Assembly: GCA_019044685.2 (NCBI GenBank)
Contig: JAGTXX020000011.1
Span: forward strand, 1,736,001 to 1,800,000
From: Nannochloris sp. 'desiccata'
Taxonomy: Eukaryota; Chlorophyta; Trebouxiophyceae; Chlorellales; Chlorellaceae
Direction of reading: 5' to 3'
Length of the DNA stretch: 64,000 nucleotides
Shown: positions 55,067-64,000 of the stretch, in pieces
How positions within the stretch are numbered: the first letter of the stretch is position 1
Layout: each line of letters starts with the position of its first letter
Position numbers and translations under genes: made by a program
Notes under the pieces: model-generated
Database searches by the model: none
Told to the model about the DNA's origin: nothing
The model's input: only the letters and a program-made list of their open reading frames with translations

Positions 55067-55706
55067 TCAAGCCTTGCCAATCAGAGTGGCTATGGTGGCT
55101 TCCTTGACCCCCCTGATGGCATCTTCTAAAAGGAATAAGTTGCTTGCCGTGCACGTGGCGGTACCATGCTCTAATGGCAATCCTAATCCGGAGGCTGTGA
55201 GAATCAAGTCAGCAAAGCGACGAAGATATTCCTGAAAATTATATTTTATAAATTGAAATAATGAGACGTCGATTTTGTAACTGTTGGAAGGGGAACGACG
55301 GGTGCTGCGATAAAAGACTGCGCTTACCTCGAGATATAATCTATGTAGAAGGTCTTTATCGTATTCTGCTCGCAGCATGGAGTCCTTAAGGACCTCATAA
55401 GCATGCTGGATATCTAAGAATCTCTGTTTGGCTTCTTCTGTGACTGTGATCAGCCTGTCGGGGTGATGGAGCAGCGCCTGTTTCTTCCAGGCGTGTTTAA
55501 TTTCTTCAGCAGAAGCCTGCAATGAGTGGGGAATCCGTATCACAACGAGACTGGGCAAGAATATATAAGAGGCCTTGAAAAGCCACTCGCGGATTTGCTC
55601 CAAATCCTCCACCTCGATATCTTAAAAAGCTTACCAGAATGCTCACTCCAAGCACTTGATATAAACTATCTTGCTGAGGCTGGTCTGGCAGCGTTTCATT
55701 CCACAT
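55067..55706 (-). CDS. Short J-domain protein
   Basis: Exons 55706-55635, 55516-55328 and 55231-55067 give 141 residues. A J-domain covers residues ~13-80: SLYQVLGVS, then AEEIKHAWKKQALLHHPDR with the HPD motif that triggers Hsp70 ATPase, and FLDIQHAYEVLKDSMLRAEYD. The remaining ~60 residues (EYLRRFADLILTASGLGLPL...) contain no zinc-binding Cys pairs, so it is not a full DPH4. Single Cys residues only. Client or partner unknown. All three exons join between codons. Confidence 0.85.
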
Positions 55707-56209
55707 TATAATTCAATCCTAAAGAACCGATTTCAAGCTTGCAAAGAAATTTTTGGGAAAGCGCGAGCGTTTTGAATTGTTATAAGCGGACACAAAGTAT
55801 TGGTGGTAACTTTCGTCTTCTATAAAGTTTTAGATTGTTGAGAGAACCATTTGCCGATACGTGCTGTTTATCGACAAGTCGAGTGGCCTGCCCGGGTCGA
55901 GACAAATGCACTGGTTTCCTGATAAATTCTTATTAAATGGCTGCTAGATTTATCACATCCGAGCTGAAAAATCAGGAAATTAAAATCATGGCTGCGCAGG
56001 AAAGGCATCACGCCCCAATGAAAGCTTAACCATTCCAACCTTTAACTTTGGCATCTGCCCAACGAACCTTAAAATAACCCATTGCTCCCAATAGGCAGCC
56101 ATGTACGCCATTTATTACTAATCAGAACGACTTCTATTACGCATGGAACCCACAATTGCGATCGCTTACATTTTCTGCGTAATTCCAAATAACACTTTAA
56201 GAATCTAAG
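55707..56209. promoter_or_regulatory. Head-to-head promoter interval, J-protein / first glycosyltransferase
   Basis: A 503-base spacer opening the secretory-glycan cluster. No coding sequence or recognised element. Confidence 0.4.
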
Positions 56210-57475
56210 ATGAAACGGGAGCGGCAGCAACTCCGGAGTCTGGTTGCTCGCTTCTGTGCACTCGTTCCTTTGGCTCTGATAGTCTTTATAATCAACCATG
56301 CAACTGATGAAAACTATATCAGTAACACTAGTACGAATATCACTGGCAGTATCTCCTATCTGTCCGCAATACTAGCCAACGGCAATGCCGCCCTCGGTAT
56401 TGGCGGTGGTACCATCCCTTTAGCTCTAGCTTCTCAACCTCGCGAAAAAGGTTCCGTAATATTCACCTGCCCAGATGGCAGGACTGGTCTCCATGTAGTC
56501 CACACCAGGTATCTAATAAGTCAAGCCAACGCAGGCCTTCTTTTTACCGCCTCTCGTTTGTACTTGTCAGAGACCTTTATGGTGCCCTCTTTATCTAGAC
56601 AAACATCAAGGGACTACGTACTCTACGCTTCTTATGACCCTAAACTTAGTAAAGCCGCTCTACAAGCTTTCAAAGATACTCTTGATATCGTTCCTGTCCA
56701 TGCGATGCTCAGCCCTGAGACCTCGACAAACGAGATGGCATTTGGTTTTCACGAATTAGCAGAGAAACTGGCGGATATAGATTCTAGAGTACACGAGGTT
56801 GATTTATTTGTGACCTCGAGGCTGGATGTAGATGATGCAGCGCATGTAGGCGCTATAGAAGCAATTCAAAAATTTGCATGCTCATCCTCATCGTCTTCCA
56901 CTGCTACCAACTCTGCTAAGGACAATAACCTCAGTGACGCTGAAAATAGCAAACGTTTAAAGAATATCAGTCCTGTCAGAGTCATGTATATTCTCAATGG
57001 CACGCTCTGGTTCCCCACCCGCGACCCTCTCGGTGCTCTACGAGTTCCCCGCCCAGATTTTAAGATTTATAAAAATCTGGCTGTGATGCAATCTATGATC
57101 TTATCCGGATCAGATTTCATCTCGAAATGTGAACTGGATGTATATTCATATCCACATTATAAACCCCAAGCGTTAGAAGAGCTTAATTTCCCTGACTGTC
57201 CTACATTTAACTTTGACGCCAACAGGGATGTTGAGAGGTGGGCCCCTCCCCCCGGTCATTTCGGGTGGTTGTACTCTAAAACAACCTCCTCGTGGACATC
57301 AGGAAAGCTAGATCATAAGAAAAGTAGTTTAGTTACTAAAATGGATGCAGAGGCGTTAGAGAAATCGTTTGCGGTGTCCAGAGGGCAACTGGCGGTGGCA
57401 AATTTAATGTTTGCGGGATTTGCTAGAGAAGCTGCAGGGTTGCTTGAAGGAAATTCAGATCTGCAGTTGGAATAG
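56210..57475 (+). CDS. Rhamnosyltransferase-like glycosyltransferase, paralog 1
   Basis: An intronless frame of 421 residues. A signal anchor near residues 15-28 (LVPLALIVFIINHATD region) predicts a type II Golgi protein. The catalytic part starts with the cluster-shared CPDGRTGLHVVHTRYL, then FMVPSLSRQTSRDYVLYASY, and VTSRLDVDDAAH, matching the TRLDnDD metal-binding signature of the putative rhamnosyltransferase family (Pfam PF11316 type). YPHYKPQALEEL and the GHFGWLYSKTTSSWTSGK region are also shared by the paralogs. The donor sugar is not proven by sequence. Followed in tandem by paralog 2 after 260 bases. Confidence 0.8.
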   Translation: MKRERQQLRSLVARFCALVPLALIVFIINHATDENYISNTSTNITGSISYLSAILANGNAALGIGGGTIPLALASQPREKGSVIFTCPDGRTGLHVVHTRYLISQANAGLLFTASRLYLSETFMVPSLSRQTSRDYVLYASYDPKLSKAALQAFKDTLDIVPVHAMLSPETSTNEMAFGFHELAEKLADIDSRVHEVDLFVTSRLDVDDAAHVGAIEAIQKFACSSSSSSTATNSAKDNNLSDAENSKRLKNISPVRVMYILNGTLWFPTRDPLGALRVPRPDFKIYKNLAVMQSMILSGSDFISKCELDVYSYPHYKPQALEELNFPDCPTFNFDANRDVERWAPPPGHFGWLYSKTTSSWTSGKLDHKKSSLVTKMDAEALEKSFAVSRGQLAVANLMFAGFAREAAGLLEGNSDLQLE

Positions 57476-57735
57476 CTATATTGTATAGTATTTGTTGAAT
57501 GAACATGATTTTGTATTTGTTGTTATATTGTTTGCCCACTACCTCTGTTTAAGAAAGAATTGAACAGCTGAGCTCAGTCGCCAAAAAAGTGGTTGGCAGA
57601 ATTCCAAGGTGTTTGCTAAATTTCTCAATGGAAATGCAGTCAGAATACAAAGCAAGATTTATTTGATACCTCTCTACTTTTGTACTCATTGACGACTTTG
57701 CTTTCGCTCAATTATAAAAATGATGATTTGACACG

Positions 57736-58932
57736 ATGAAGCCTGCAGGCCGGAAAGTTCGAGCCTTCAAGGGCTGCTTCCTAGTTCTATTTATTGGATT
57801 CGTATGTCTTAGCTATTTTGAACTCCCATCGAGTGCTTATGCGCCTCTAGCGAGCGCTGTATCTGGATTTGGCAACTCAGTGACGGCAGGACTAATTGCC
57901 ACTACTAGCAAGGCTACCCAGGCCACATCTTCTGGACCAAGCATCATTTTCACCTGTCCTGATGGCCGTATTGGTCTCCATATAGTCCATACCCGATTCT
58001 TAATCGGTCAATCTTCCGCAACGCCTTTATTTATAGCCTCCCGTCTTGCCTTGTTACGAACTTTCCTAGTGCCGTCCCTAAACGCACAAACTTCTCAAAA
58101 TTTTGCATTCTACGCTTCATACGACGCAAATCTTGGCAATACAGCATCACAAGCGTTTAAAAACACAATAAACGGCTTGCATGCAGCCCATATAGTGGCT
58201 TTAGAACAAGGCGTGCCAGAAGACGGCAACTGGGCGGCTTTAAATTTTAGTTCGATTGCAGCCAAACTACAATCTGTAGACCCCCGAGTCAAGGATATTG
58301 ACCTCTTTATAACATCCCGTATAGATGCTGATGATGCAGCGCATTTTGACGCTATTTCTAGTACACATGAGTACGCCTGCTCTGGTGGCGCCAATGCCGA
58401 CACTGCCAGCAGGCGGGATAGAGTCCGTGTAGCCTACCTACAAAAAGGGGAGCTGTGGTTCCCATCGGAAAAGGATCAATATGGTACTGCAGGGGTATGG
58501 AAAACTGGGAAGGGAACCGATGATTTATATAGAGTACTGGCTATCATGCAAAGCATGATTCTTTCTGGTAAAAAATTTATTTCTACTTGTTCTGGAAAAT
58601 TAAATGTGTACGGGATGCGCCATTACCAGCCAGAAGACTTGGAAACTATCAAAATAGATGGATGCAAGTTTACGTTTAGCGCTAGAAAGAATGTCTTGTA
58701 TTGGAATCCGCCAGAGGGTCACATTGGCAGTTTATATGTGAGGACCGCATCGTCCTGGACACGTGATAAGGGAAACCTCCAGTACGAGAAACGTCCTGCA
58801 AGTATGAAAAATATAGAAAAATCATTTGGGATAAGCCCTGCTGCGTTGGCAGCGACGAATTTGTTGTTTTCTGGATTTCAAAAGGAAGCACCGGAGTTGG
58901 TGGCGGCAAAAGGATCAGTCGAGATCGAGTAG
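57736..58932 (+). CDS. Rhamnosyltransferase-like glycosyltransferase, paralog 2
   Basis: An intronless frame of 398 residues with an N-terminal signal anchor (GCFLVLFIGFVCLSYFELP). It repeats paralog 1 in order: CPDGRIGLHIVHTRFL, FLVPSLNAQTSQNFAFYASY, ITSRIDADDAAH, AIMQSMILSGKKFIS and GHIGSLYVRTASSWTRDKGN. The linker before the core is shorter and the Ser-rich insert of paralog 1 is missing. Tandem arrangement and shared intronless structure point to local duplication. Likely a Golgi enzyme acting on cell-surface glycans. Confidence 0.8.
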   Translation: MKPAGRKVRAFKGCFLVLFIGFVCLSYFELPSSAYAPLASAVSGFGNSVTAGLIATTSKATQATSSGPSIIFTCPDGRIGLHIVHTRFLIGQSSATPLFIASRLALLRTFLVPSLNAQTSQNFAFYASYDANLGNTASQAFKNTINGLHAAHIVALEQGVPEDGNWAALNFSSIAAKLQSVDPRVKDIDLFITSRIDADDAAHFDAISSTHEYACSGGANADTASRRDRVRVAYLQKGELWFPSEKDQYGTAGVWKTGKGTDDLYRVLAIMQSMILSGKKFISTCSGKLNVYGMRHYQPEDLETIKIDGCKFTFSARKNVLYWNPPEGHIGSLYVRTASSWTRDKGNLQYEKRPASMKNIEKSFGISPAALAATNLLFSGFQKEAPELVAAKGSVEIE

Positions 58933-59108
58933 GTATGGTCAAGGCAATAGAATTGTACTAATTTGTCTGATTTGCATTACGTATGTTTTTACATATTTAT
59001 TTATTTTACAAGAGCCTTCTGTTATTATTTCCTACAGTGTGTAAAGTTTTCTATTGTTTACCTTTGAACCTCGCTAACTGACCAAGGTTTCCATATTACC
59101 TGTGCTAC

Positions 59109-60425
59109 CTACCACGTTCTGGCCAATAACGACGCTTTAAATGCCTGATACCCTATATCACCTCCAGCAAACGCAGTACACACCGTCGCTTTCACAGCCT
59201 TCCGTCCTTCTAACGCTGGAATACCGCCACGCCCAGCTACAAGTGGCCCGTCATACTTTTTGGAAAAATCAACGAGCAACTGCGCCGGTACGTCCTTTAC
59301 TTTTATCGAACCTGTCTCTTCCCCAGCACAGGTTCTTCCATTATCATTCCATTCAGGACGTTGATTTTCGAGGACATCATCCCACCACTCGGGTTGGAGG
59401 CATTGCTGTACAAAGACTGGATACTCTTCGCACTCAAACATTGATCGGTCCAATGCCGCCTGGACGCAATATTGATCAAATGGTCCTTCTGGGACACCGA
59501 AGATGGATGCCCAAAAGGCATTCCGTGGTTCTGAGACAGCCCAAACCCAGGACGTACTGGGAGGAGTGCCTGCAACCCCTGGAGGAGGCTGTACAGTGGA
59601 TTTATCAAGAGCTATAAACGTGTTGGTGGAACTTGTAATCGAAGAAAGATTCCAATTCATCAAAGTAACAGGTATTCCAAGCTTCTCTGCTGCATCAAGG
59701 GTTAATGTTACAGCCAAAGGATCATTGACCATGTTGAAATCACGGACGGTTTTATTATTTAGCAGCATTGGGCCTTCAGAAGGCTGGCTGATCAAGCCGA
59801 TGATTGATGTTAGGTTGGCTCTAGCATATTTAGGAAAGTTGAGTAGCAAGCACGCAACGTCGGTAAAAGGGCCAAGCGCAAGCATCATTGCAGGTCCATT
59901 ACTTAATACTTCACGCATCTTTTGAACGCCCCAATTCGGGCAGCTGGCAGCAAACGCTCTTTTCAGGGAGAGGCTCCCAGTGTTCCCACTCATGTTATAG
60001 CGAGGAGGTTGGGAAAAGACAGGGAGCATAGGTCCCGTCGCTCCAGGAGCTAGTACTGTCTCAGACATGGGGATATCTTTCAATTCTCTCAGGACCAGCT
60101 TGGCTACAAGCATCTCTGGGGCAAGGCCGGCGTTGCCAAAAATAGGAATTACGGCAGCAACATGTAGCTCTTCTTCTGAGTTGAGTGCCATGAGTAAGGC
60201 AAGCCCATCGTCTGGATCTTGAACTCCGTATAATCCAAAGGAACTGTTTGCTGGTTTGTAAGGCATGTGCCCAGCATCGCCGTTTGTGGATTGTAAGCCG
60301 GCGGCAATGTCGGTGCTGATGATCAGCCTCGTCCGAGGTTTGTTTATCACCGCTGCCACTGTTGGTTTAAGAATTGCAGGGTTAAAAAATATCAGCAGAA
60401 TGTATATGAAAAAATGTGGAGCCAT
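59109..60425 (-). CDS. Secreted nucleoside-hydrolase-like protein
   Basis: An intronless frame of 438 residues with a signal peptide or anchor (FFIYILLIFFNPAILK). The inosine-uridine nucleoside hydrolase fold is suggested by TRLIISTDIAAG, QDPDDGLALLMALNSEEEL, VIPIFGNAGLAPEML, ILALGPFTDVACLL-like strand, and FNMVNDPLAVTL. In standard enzymes the first Asp loop reads DxDxGxDDxxAL; here DIAAG and DPDDGLAL are separated by about 27 extra residues, so a calcium site is possible but altered. Several Cys suggest secretion. Enzyme activity on nucleosides is not certain. Confidence 0.75.
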   Translation of the reverse strand: MAPHFFIYILLIFFNPAILKPTVAAVINKPRTRLIISTDIAAGLQSTNGDAGHMPYKPANSSFGLYGVQDPDDGLALLMALNSEEELHVAAVIPIFGNAGLAPEMLVAKLVLRELKDIPMSETVLAPGATGPMLPVFSQPPRYNMSGNTGSLSLKRAFAASCPNWGVQKMREVLSNGPAMMLALGPFTDVACLLLNFPKYARANLTSIIGLISQPSEGPMLLNNKTVRDFNMVNDPLAVTLTLDAAEKLGIPVTLMNWNLSSITSSTNTFIALDKSTVQPPPGVAGTPPSTSWVWAVSEPRNAFWASIFGVPEGPFDQYCVQAALDRSMFECEEYPVFVQQCLQPEWWDDVLENQRPEWNDNGRTCAGEETGSIKVKDVPAQLLVDFSKKYDGPLVAGRGGIPALEGRKAVKATVCTAFAGGDIGYQAFKASLLARTW

Positions 60426-60782
60426 AGTGTCCGATGTAAACTGAGTTTAAAACTCTGCAAGTGTCAAAAATTATTCTAAAAACTACTTTTAATTTCTATT
60501 TGGTATCGAGTGTCTACATGCAAGGCACGCTTCAAAATTTAAAGACGTCAGTAACATCATATCAAGCAAAGCGTACTACCGGCATGTCGGGGCATGTTAT
60601 TAAGTGGCTCTGGGAACTTCTGTGTGCAGGGGTAAGTTGAGGCGCCAACAAAGATCTTTTTTGTTTTTAAACTGGAGGCAAAATTCATATATTTTCCCCA
60701 ATCAAGACACTCTGCTCCTATTTAAAATTCTTTGGTTCATTAGAAGACTTTAAATCATACATGTATACATGCCAACAGCACA
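60426..60782. promoter_or_regulatory. Head-to-head promoter interval, nucleoside hydrolase / GT61
   Basis: A 357-base spacer. GGGCATGTTATTA lies at 60590-60602, the same word as in the promoter interval near 44.15 kb, preceded by a related GGCATGTCGG. Confidence 0.45.
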
Positions 60783-62442
60783 ATGAGGGGTGCGCGTGGA
60801 CGGTCCATTCCTTATTATAACCAATCTCGTCTGCTATATATTAGCGTAGGCTTTGTTTTCGGAGCAATCATATCCACGGTAATACAAAACATCAGCGATG
60901 CACATCTAGAACTATATCATGGGTCTCAAGCTCAGGTTCACAGCAATTACCTGCAAGGCAATGACGTCATGGCGGCAAGGTGAACTTATATTTTGAATAT
61001 GCTTAAAGGCGCAACCCACTATCTTTTTCAATATTTTTCCCCATGCATTTCATTATCTAACCTTTTGTAATGATCTGCTTTCCAGAGGATGTTCATTACC
61101 GTCTCGTTGCACCACTTTCAAATACGGCAATGAGGATCCCATCACCGCCCTCTCTGCCAAAACCCCCTCTGGCCTATTGGCTTGGAGTTTTGAAGACCTC
61201 CGCCTCGATCTTTCATCAAACGGAACTGCCACGAAGTTTACTGTTTCTGATACGTGTTATAAAGGACTTCATGACGGTGAGGTGCCTCCTTTAGGCAATG
61301 TGACCTCAACATTGATCATGTCCCTTAACAAAACGTCCGACGAAAAATTAAATAAAAAAGGATGCAAAATCGTTGATGATAACATTTTGATCATCTCTGA
61401 TACGCTTGGAAGATCTCGGAAGAATATATTTGATGAATTAAGCGTGGTATGGTACCATTTTTGGTTGTTGAAAAAAGCAGTAGGGTGTTTTGGGGAAGGT
61501 GGGGCGAGAAGGAGTGGTGGTGGAAATGGTGGCAAGTGGAGAATAACGCATTTAAATGATATTTTAAACGACCAACCACCTCGATTTCCACGTAGATTTG
61601 AAAATATGGCGTATGGTAAGGATCAAGGTGTTGCATTTCCCAACGTGTTGAGCGTGCTGGGCGATTACGTGCCTTGGTCAGAGCTGGTCAAGGGCGCCGA
61701 AGGGAAGTGTATTAAATTTAGAAAAGTAGCGACTACTGGGTCGAGTTGGCTATGGTTGGATATACCGTTACCAGCACAAGCGAGCCATCCTTTACAGCAG
61801 CTTGTAAATGCGGTGCTGGAAGAGCTAGGCTTGGGTGGCCCTCGCACTCAGCGCTGCAACCACTCGTTAGTATATGCGAGCCGTGGTGCAGCAGCTTCGC
61901 GCCGTATTATAAATGAAGATCAAGTATTGCGTAGTTTGCGTACCACTATTCCTGATTTTCAAGTAAAAAGTGTGGATCTAGCTGCCTTACCTTTCGAAAA
62001 ACAGGTCGCTACAGTTCATGCTGCAGATATTTTTGTCTTCCCTCATGGAGGTGCTGGACCCCATGTGCTGTGGCTTCATCACGGTGCTGTAGTAATAGAA
62101 CTCTTCCCCTATGCGGACGCAGATCCTATGTACAGGAATCTCGCTCTACAAACTGGGAAAAGTTATTTAAGTTGGCAAGCGCCGGCATTTTCCCAACCAT
62201 TTGATTGGAAGAAAATCGGACCTAAACGATCTCGAGATATCTATCACTTTACAAATGTGAGTGATTTTGAGGTGAAAGTGTCGGAATTTGTGCCTTTAGT
62301 GACTGCAGCAGCAGCAACTGTTCGTAATACCCTGGGCACGAACTGGTTCCCTAGTGGGGGAGAAGGAGCAGGAAAGCCTTATACTGCGTTTTTATGTACT
62401 ATGTGCCCTGATAAGGGCCGAAATCATACGTGTAGTACTTGA
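60783..62442 (+). CDS. GT61-family glycosyltransferase (EOGT/xylosyltransferase type)
   Basis: Exons 60783-60979 and 61086-62442 give about 517 residues. A basic N-terminus and one signal anchor (LLYISVGFVFGAIISTVI) predict a Golgi type II enzyme. The GT61 core is in the C-terminal half: ADIFVFPHGGAGPHVLWLHH with the family HGA-type motif, and VVIELFPYADADPMYRNLAL. N-glycosylation sites (NVT, NKT, NHS, NHT, NVS) are common. Upstream, HLNDILNDQPPRFPRRFENM resembles the GT61 middle region. GT61 enzymes add xylose, arabinose or GlcNAc; which one is open. The exon join gives RGCSLPSRCTTFKYG with paired Cys. Confidence 0.85.
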
Positions 62443-62744
62443 TTCATAATGTAAAATAGAGGCTAGATAATTTTATGGAAAGAATACTAGAAAGCAGGGT
62501 AATAAAAGCGATAGAAAAGAGTTGGTAGGGAAAAAGAAAGGGGAGTAAGTAGTCTTGAAGCAATAGAAACATAAAGCAGAATGATATGGAAATTTGCGTA
62601 AAAATTAGTGAAAGCAAGGTCACTGGGTTTTGTGTTGAAAATGGGAACCAGAATAGTCGCGTTTAGTAAAAAAGAGACCCATCATCTAGGCGGGTCTCTG
62701 TCACGTTCACGTTGGCAAGTAAAAATAGCAAAGTAAATAGACAA
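62443..62744. other. Convergent 3' spacer with hairpin
   Basis: Between GT61 and paralog 3. Purine-rich on the plus strand. A hairpin of AGAGACCC (62673-62680) and GGGTCTCT (62692-62699) with an 11-base loop lies 46 bases beyond the paralog 3 stop. Confidence 0.5.
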
Positions 62745-63965
62745 TTACCAGTTGCCTGGATTTTTGGCTACTAAAAGATTAATGGCTTCACTCTGAAGCC
62801 CAGATAAAAACATATTTGTTAATAGTAACGACGATTCTTCAAGTCCAAAAGATTCTTTCAACGTTTTGAAATTTGCCGGGGTCCATGCATCAAGCGCCGT
62901 TTTAATCTTCTCTTGCGTGGAAGAAGTCGCTGTACGAACATACAGACTACCATATTGTCCTTCTGGAGGCTCCCAAATGTGGATATTTCGTGAGCAACGG
63001 AAGACAAAAGGGCAATTTGGAGGGGAATTCGGCATTGATTGATTAGACAGCAAGTATGGTTGCATGTGTTGATGAGAATAGACATTCATAGTGCATTCTT
63101 CCATGCCTTTGCCAGTAATCATAGACTGTAAGATTGCTAAATAACGTGGTTCTGGCTCAGGTCGTGCTACAGCTCCGTGGAGAGCTCCAGATTCTAGGGA
63201 AGGCTCCCATAAGAGACCAGGTCGGAGGTAGGCGACTGAGAGTCGATAATTTTTATCGTCCGGTGATGCACAAGCGAGCCTTTGTACGGATGCAATGCCC
63301 TCGACATGCGAAGCGTCATCTGAATCCATTCTAGAAGTAATATAGAAATCAAAATTTAAAGATTTTGGTAAAATCCCGCCGTCTTGGAGTAATTTCATCA
63401 TTGCAGACCGGGAAAGCATGGCTTCATGGCTTTGCCGTCCAATTGCTTTCCACCCTTCTTTGTGGATAATTACTGGCACTTTAAGTTTTTGTAACTCAGT
63501 TTTAAGACCTTGGATTACTCCAGATGGTAGTTTATTATCTACAGATGCTACAACGATAAAAGACTTCGAAGCCTGAGCGTTGAGGGATGGTGCAAAAAAA
63601 GTAGACAGCAACATGAGTCTAGATGCTACAAATGTGCTGTTCACATGTTTTGATTGACCTAGTAGAAACCTTGTGTGAACGACATGCAGGCCTTTGCGGC
63701 CATCTGGGCAAGTAAACAGAGGGTGGTCGAGAGACGGGGCAAGGCCTCTTGTGAGAATACTGCTTCCTAGGTTCTGTAGCTCGGCATTTATGTTTATGGC
63801 TGTTGACTGAGTGCTTGTTGAGACGAATCTGTTGAAATAAAAGGGTGAAGCCACCATTAGAATGATCCAGGCAAAGGTTAGAGCAAAGGCCATTGCCAGC
63901 CGACGACGGGATGAGGAAGCGTTGCGCCGTCCTCCCACCAGTTGCTGCTGAGAGGATTTCTTCAT
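62745..63965 (-). CDS. Rhamnosyltransferase-like glycosyltransferase, paralog 3
   Basis: An intronless frame of 406 residues. The N-terminus is basic (GGRRNASSSRRRLA) before a strong signal anchor (FALTFAWIILMVASPFYFN). The core repeats the cluster pattern: CPDGRKGLHVVHTRFL, FFAPSLNAQASKSFIVVASV, ITSRMDSDDASHVEG, LAILQSMITGKGMEE and GQYGSLYVRTATSS. It is the most diverged of the three and faces the other way. The right edge of the window cuts just upstream of its start, so its promoter is mostly outside. Confidence 0.82.
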   Translation of the reverse strand: MKKSSQQQLVGGRRNASSSRRRLAMAFALTFAWIILMVASPFYFNRFVSTSTQSTAININAELQNLGSSILTRGLAPSLDHPLFTCPDGRKGLHVVHTRFLLGQSKHVNSTFVASRLMLLSTFFAPSLNAQASKSFIVVASVDNKLPSGVIQGLKTELQKLKVPVIIHKEGWKAIGRQSHEAMLSRSAMMKLLQDGGILPKSLNFDFYITSRMDSDDASHVEGIASVQRLACASPDDKNYRLSVAYLRPGLLWEPSLESGALHGAVARPEPEPRYLAILQSMITGKGMEECTMNVYSHQHMQPYLLSNQSMPNSPPNCPFVFRCSRNIHIWEPPEGQYGSLYVRTATSSTQEKIKTALDAWTPANFKTLKESFGLEESSLLLTNMFLSGLQSEAINLLVAKNPGNW

Positions 63966-64000
63966 CCTTCTAGCCTATTTTTGAATTATTACGGAACTAA

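Noticed and set aside
1..64000. tRNA, rRNA, CRISPR arrays and intact transposons
   Set aside because: I looked for cloverleaf-type blocks, regular spaced repeats and transposase or reverse-transcriptase motifs and saw none.

Overview
The window is nuclear DNA from a photosynthetic unicellular eukaryote (an alga) with a compact, roughly 43-46% GC genome. I read about 36 protein-coding genes, one broken coding fragment and no RNA genes. Most genes carry 1-4 short introns of about 60-150 bases with GT...AG borders, and exon joins were worked out by hand from reading frame and family alignment. Several proteins have plastid transit peptides without a preceding signal peptide, which points to a primary plastid. 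The lineage is not settled. A plant-subfamily PfkB kinase, a plant-type mitochondrial ATP synthase subunit and TTTAGGG-like repeats favour the green line. Two plastid proteins starting M-Q-T-A-F recall the phenylalanine-based transit peptides of glaucophytes and red algae. No genus is assigned.

Layout. 0-10 kb: plastid PP2C phosphatase, the cohesin loader SCC2/NIPBL, a membrane-anchored prolyl 4-hydroxylase. 9-16 kb: a ZnF-UBA-PUB protein, an ARID protein, PIG-P, and an ESCRT-I VPS37 with an N-terminal UEV-like domain. 15-24 kb: plastid rhodanese and plastid membrane protein back to back, then SEC24 back to back with RAB1. 23-36 kb: MPDU1, a PfkB-LOG fusion enzyme, an RCC1-repeat protein, RPN8, a putative ATP synthase FAd subunit, CBP20, a membrane kelch protein, a degenerate coiled-coil remnant, and MIS18. 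35-50 kb: CYP51, a 1.7-kb gene-poor gap, a Lys/Ala/Pro-rich thylakoid protein, DJ-1, an ABCB half-transporter, a long coiled-coil protein, a four-span membrane protein and a fasciclin protein. 49-56 kb: an INSIG-like membrane protein, an unknown nuclear-type protein, a cyclophilin-SYF2 fusion back to back with LSM2, and a short J-protein. 56-64 kb: a secretory glycan cluster of three paralogous rhamnosyltransferase-like enzymes, a nucleoside-hydrolase-like protein and a GT61 enzyme.

How the genes fit together. The order is that of a compact genome with many head-to-head pairs (about 12), and three of these pairs join genes of one process: COPII coat with Rab1, SYF2 fusion with LSM2, and two plastid proteins. 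The strongest candidates for something new are the single-exon cyclophilin-SYF2 fusion, the PfkB-LOG fusion, the glycosyltransferase cluster, and the Lys/Ala/Pro-rich thylakoid protein. Family names are from recognising motifs by eye; no database search was run.
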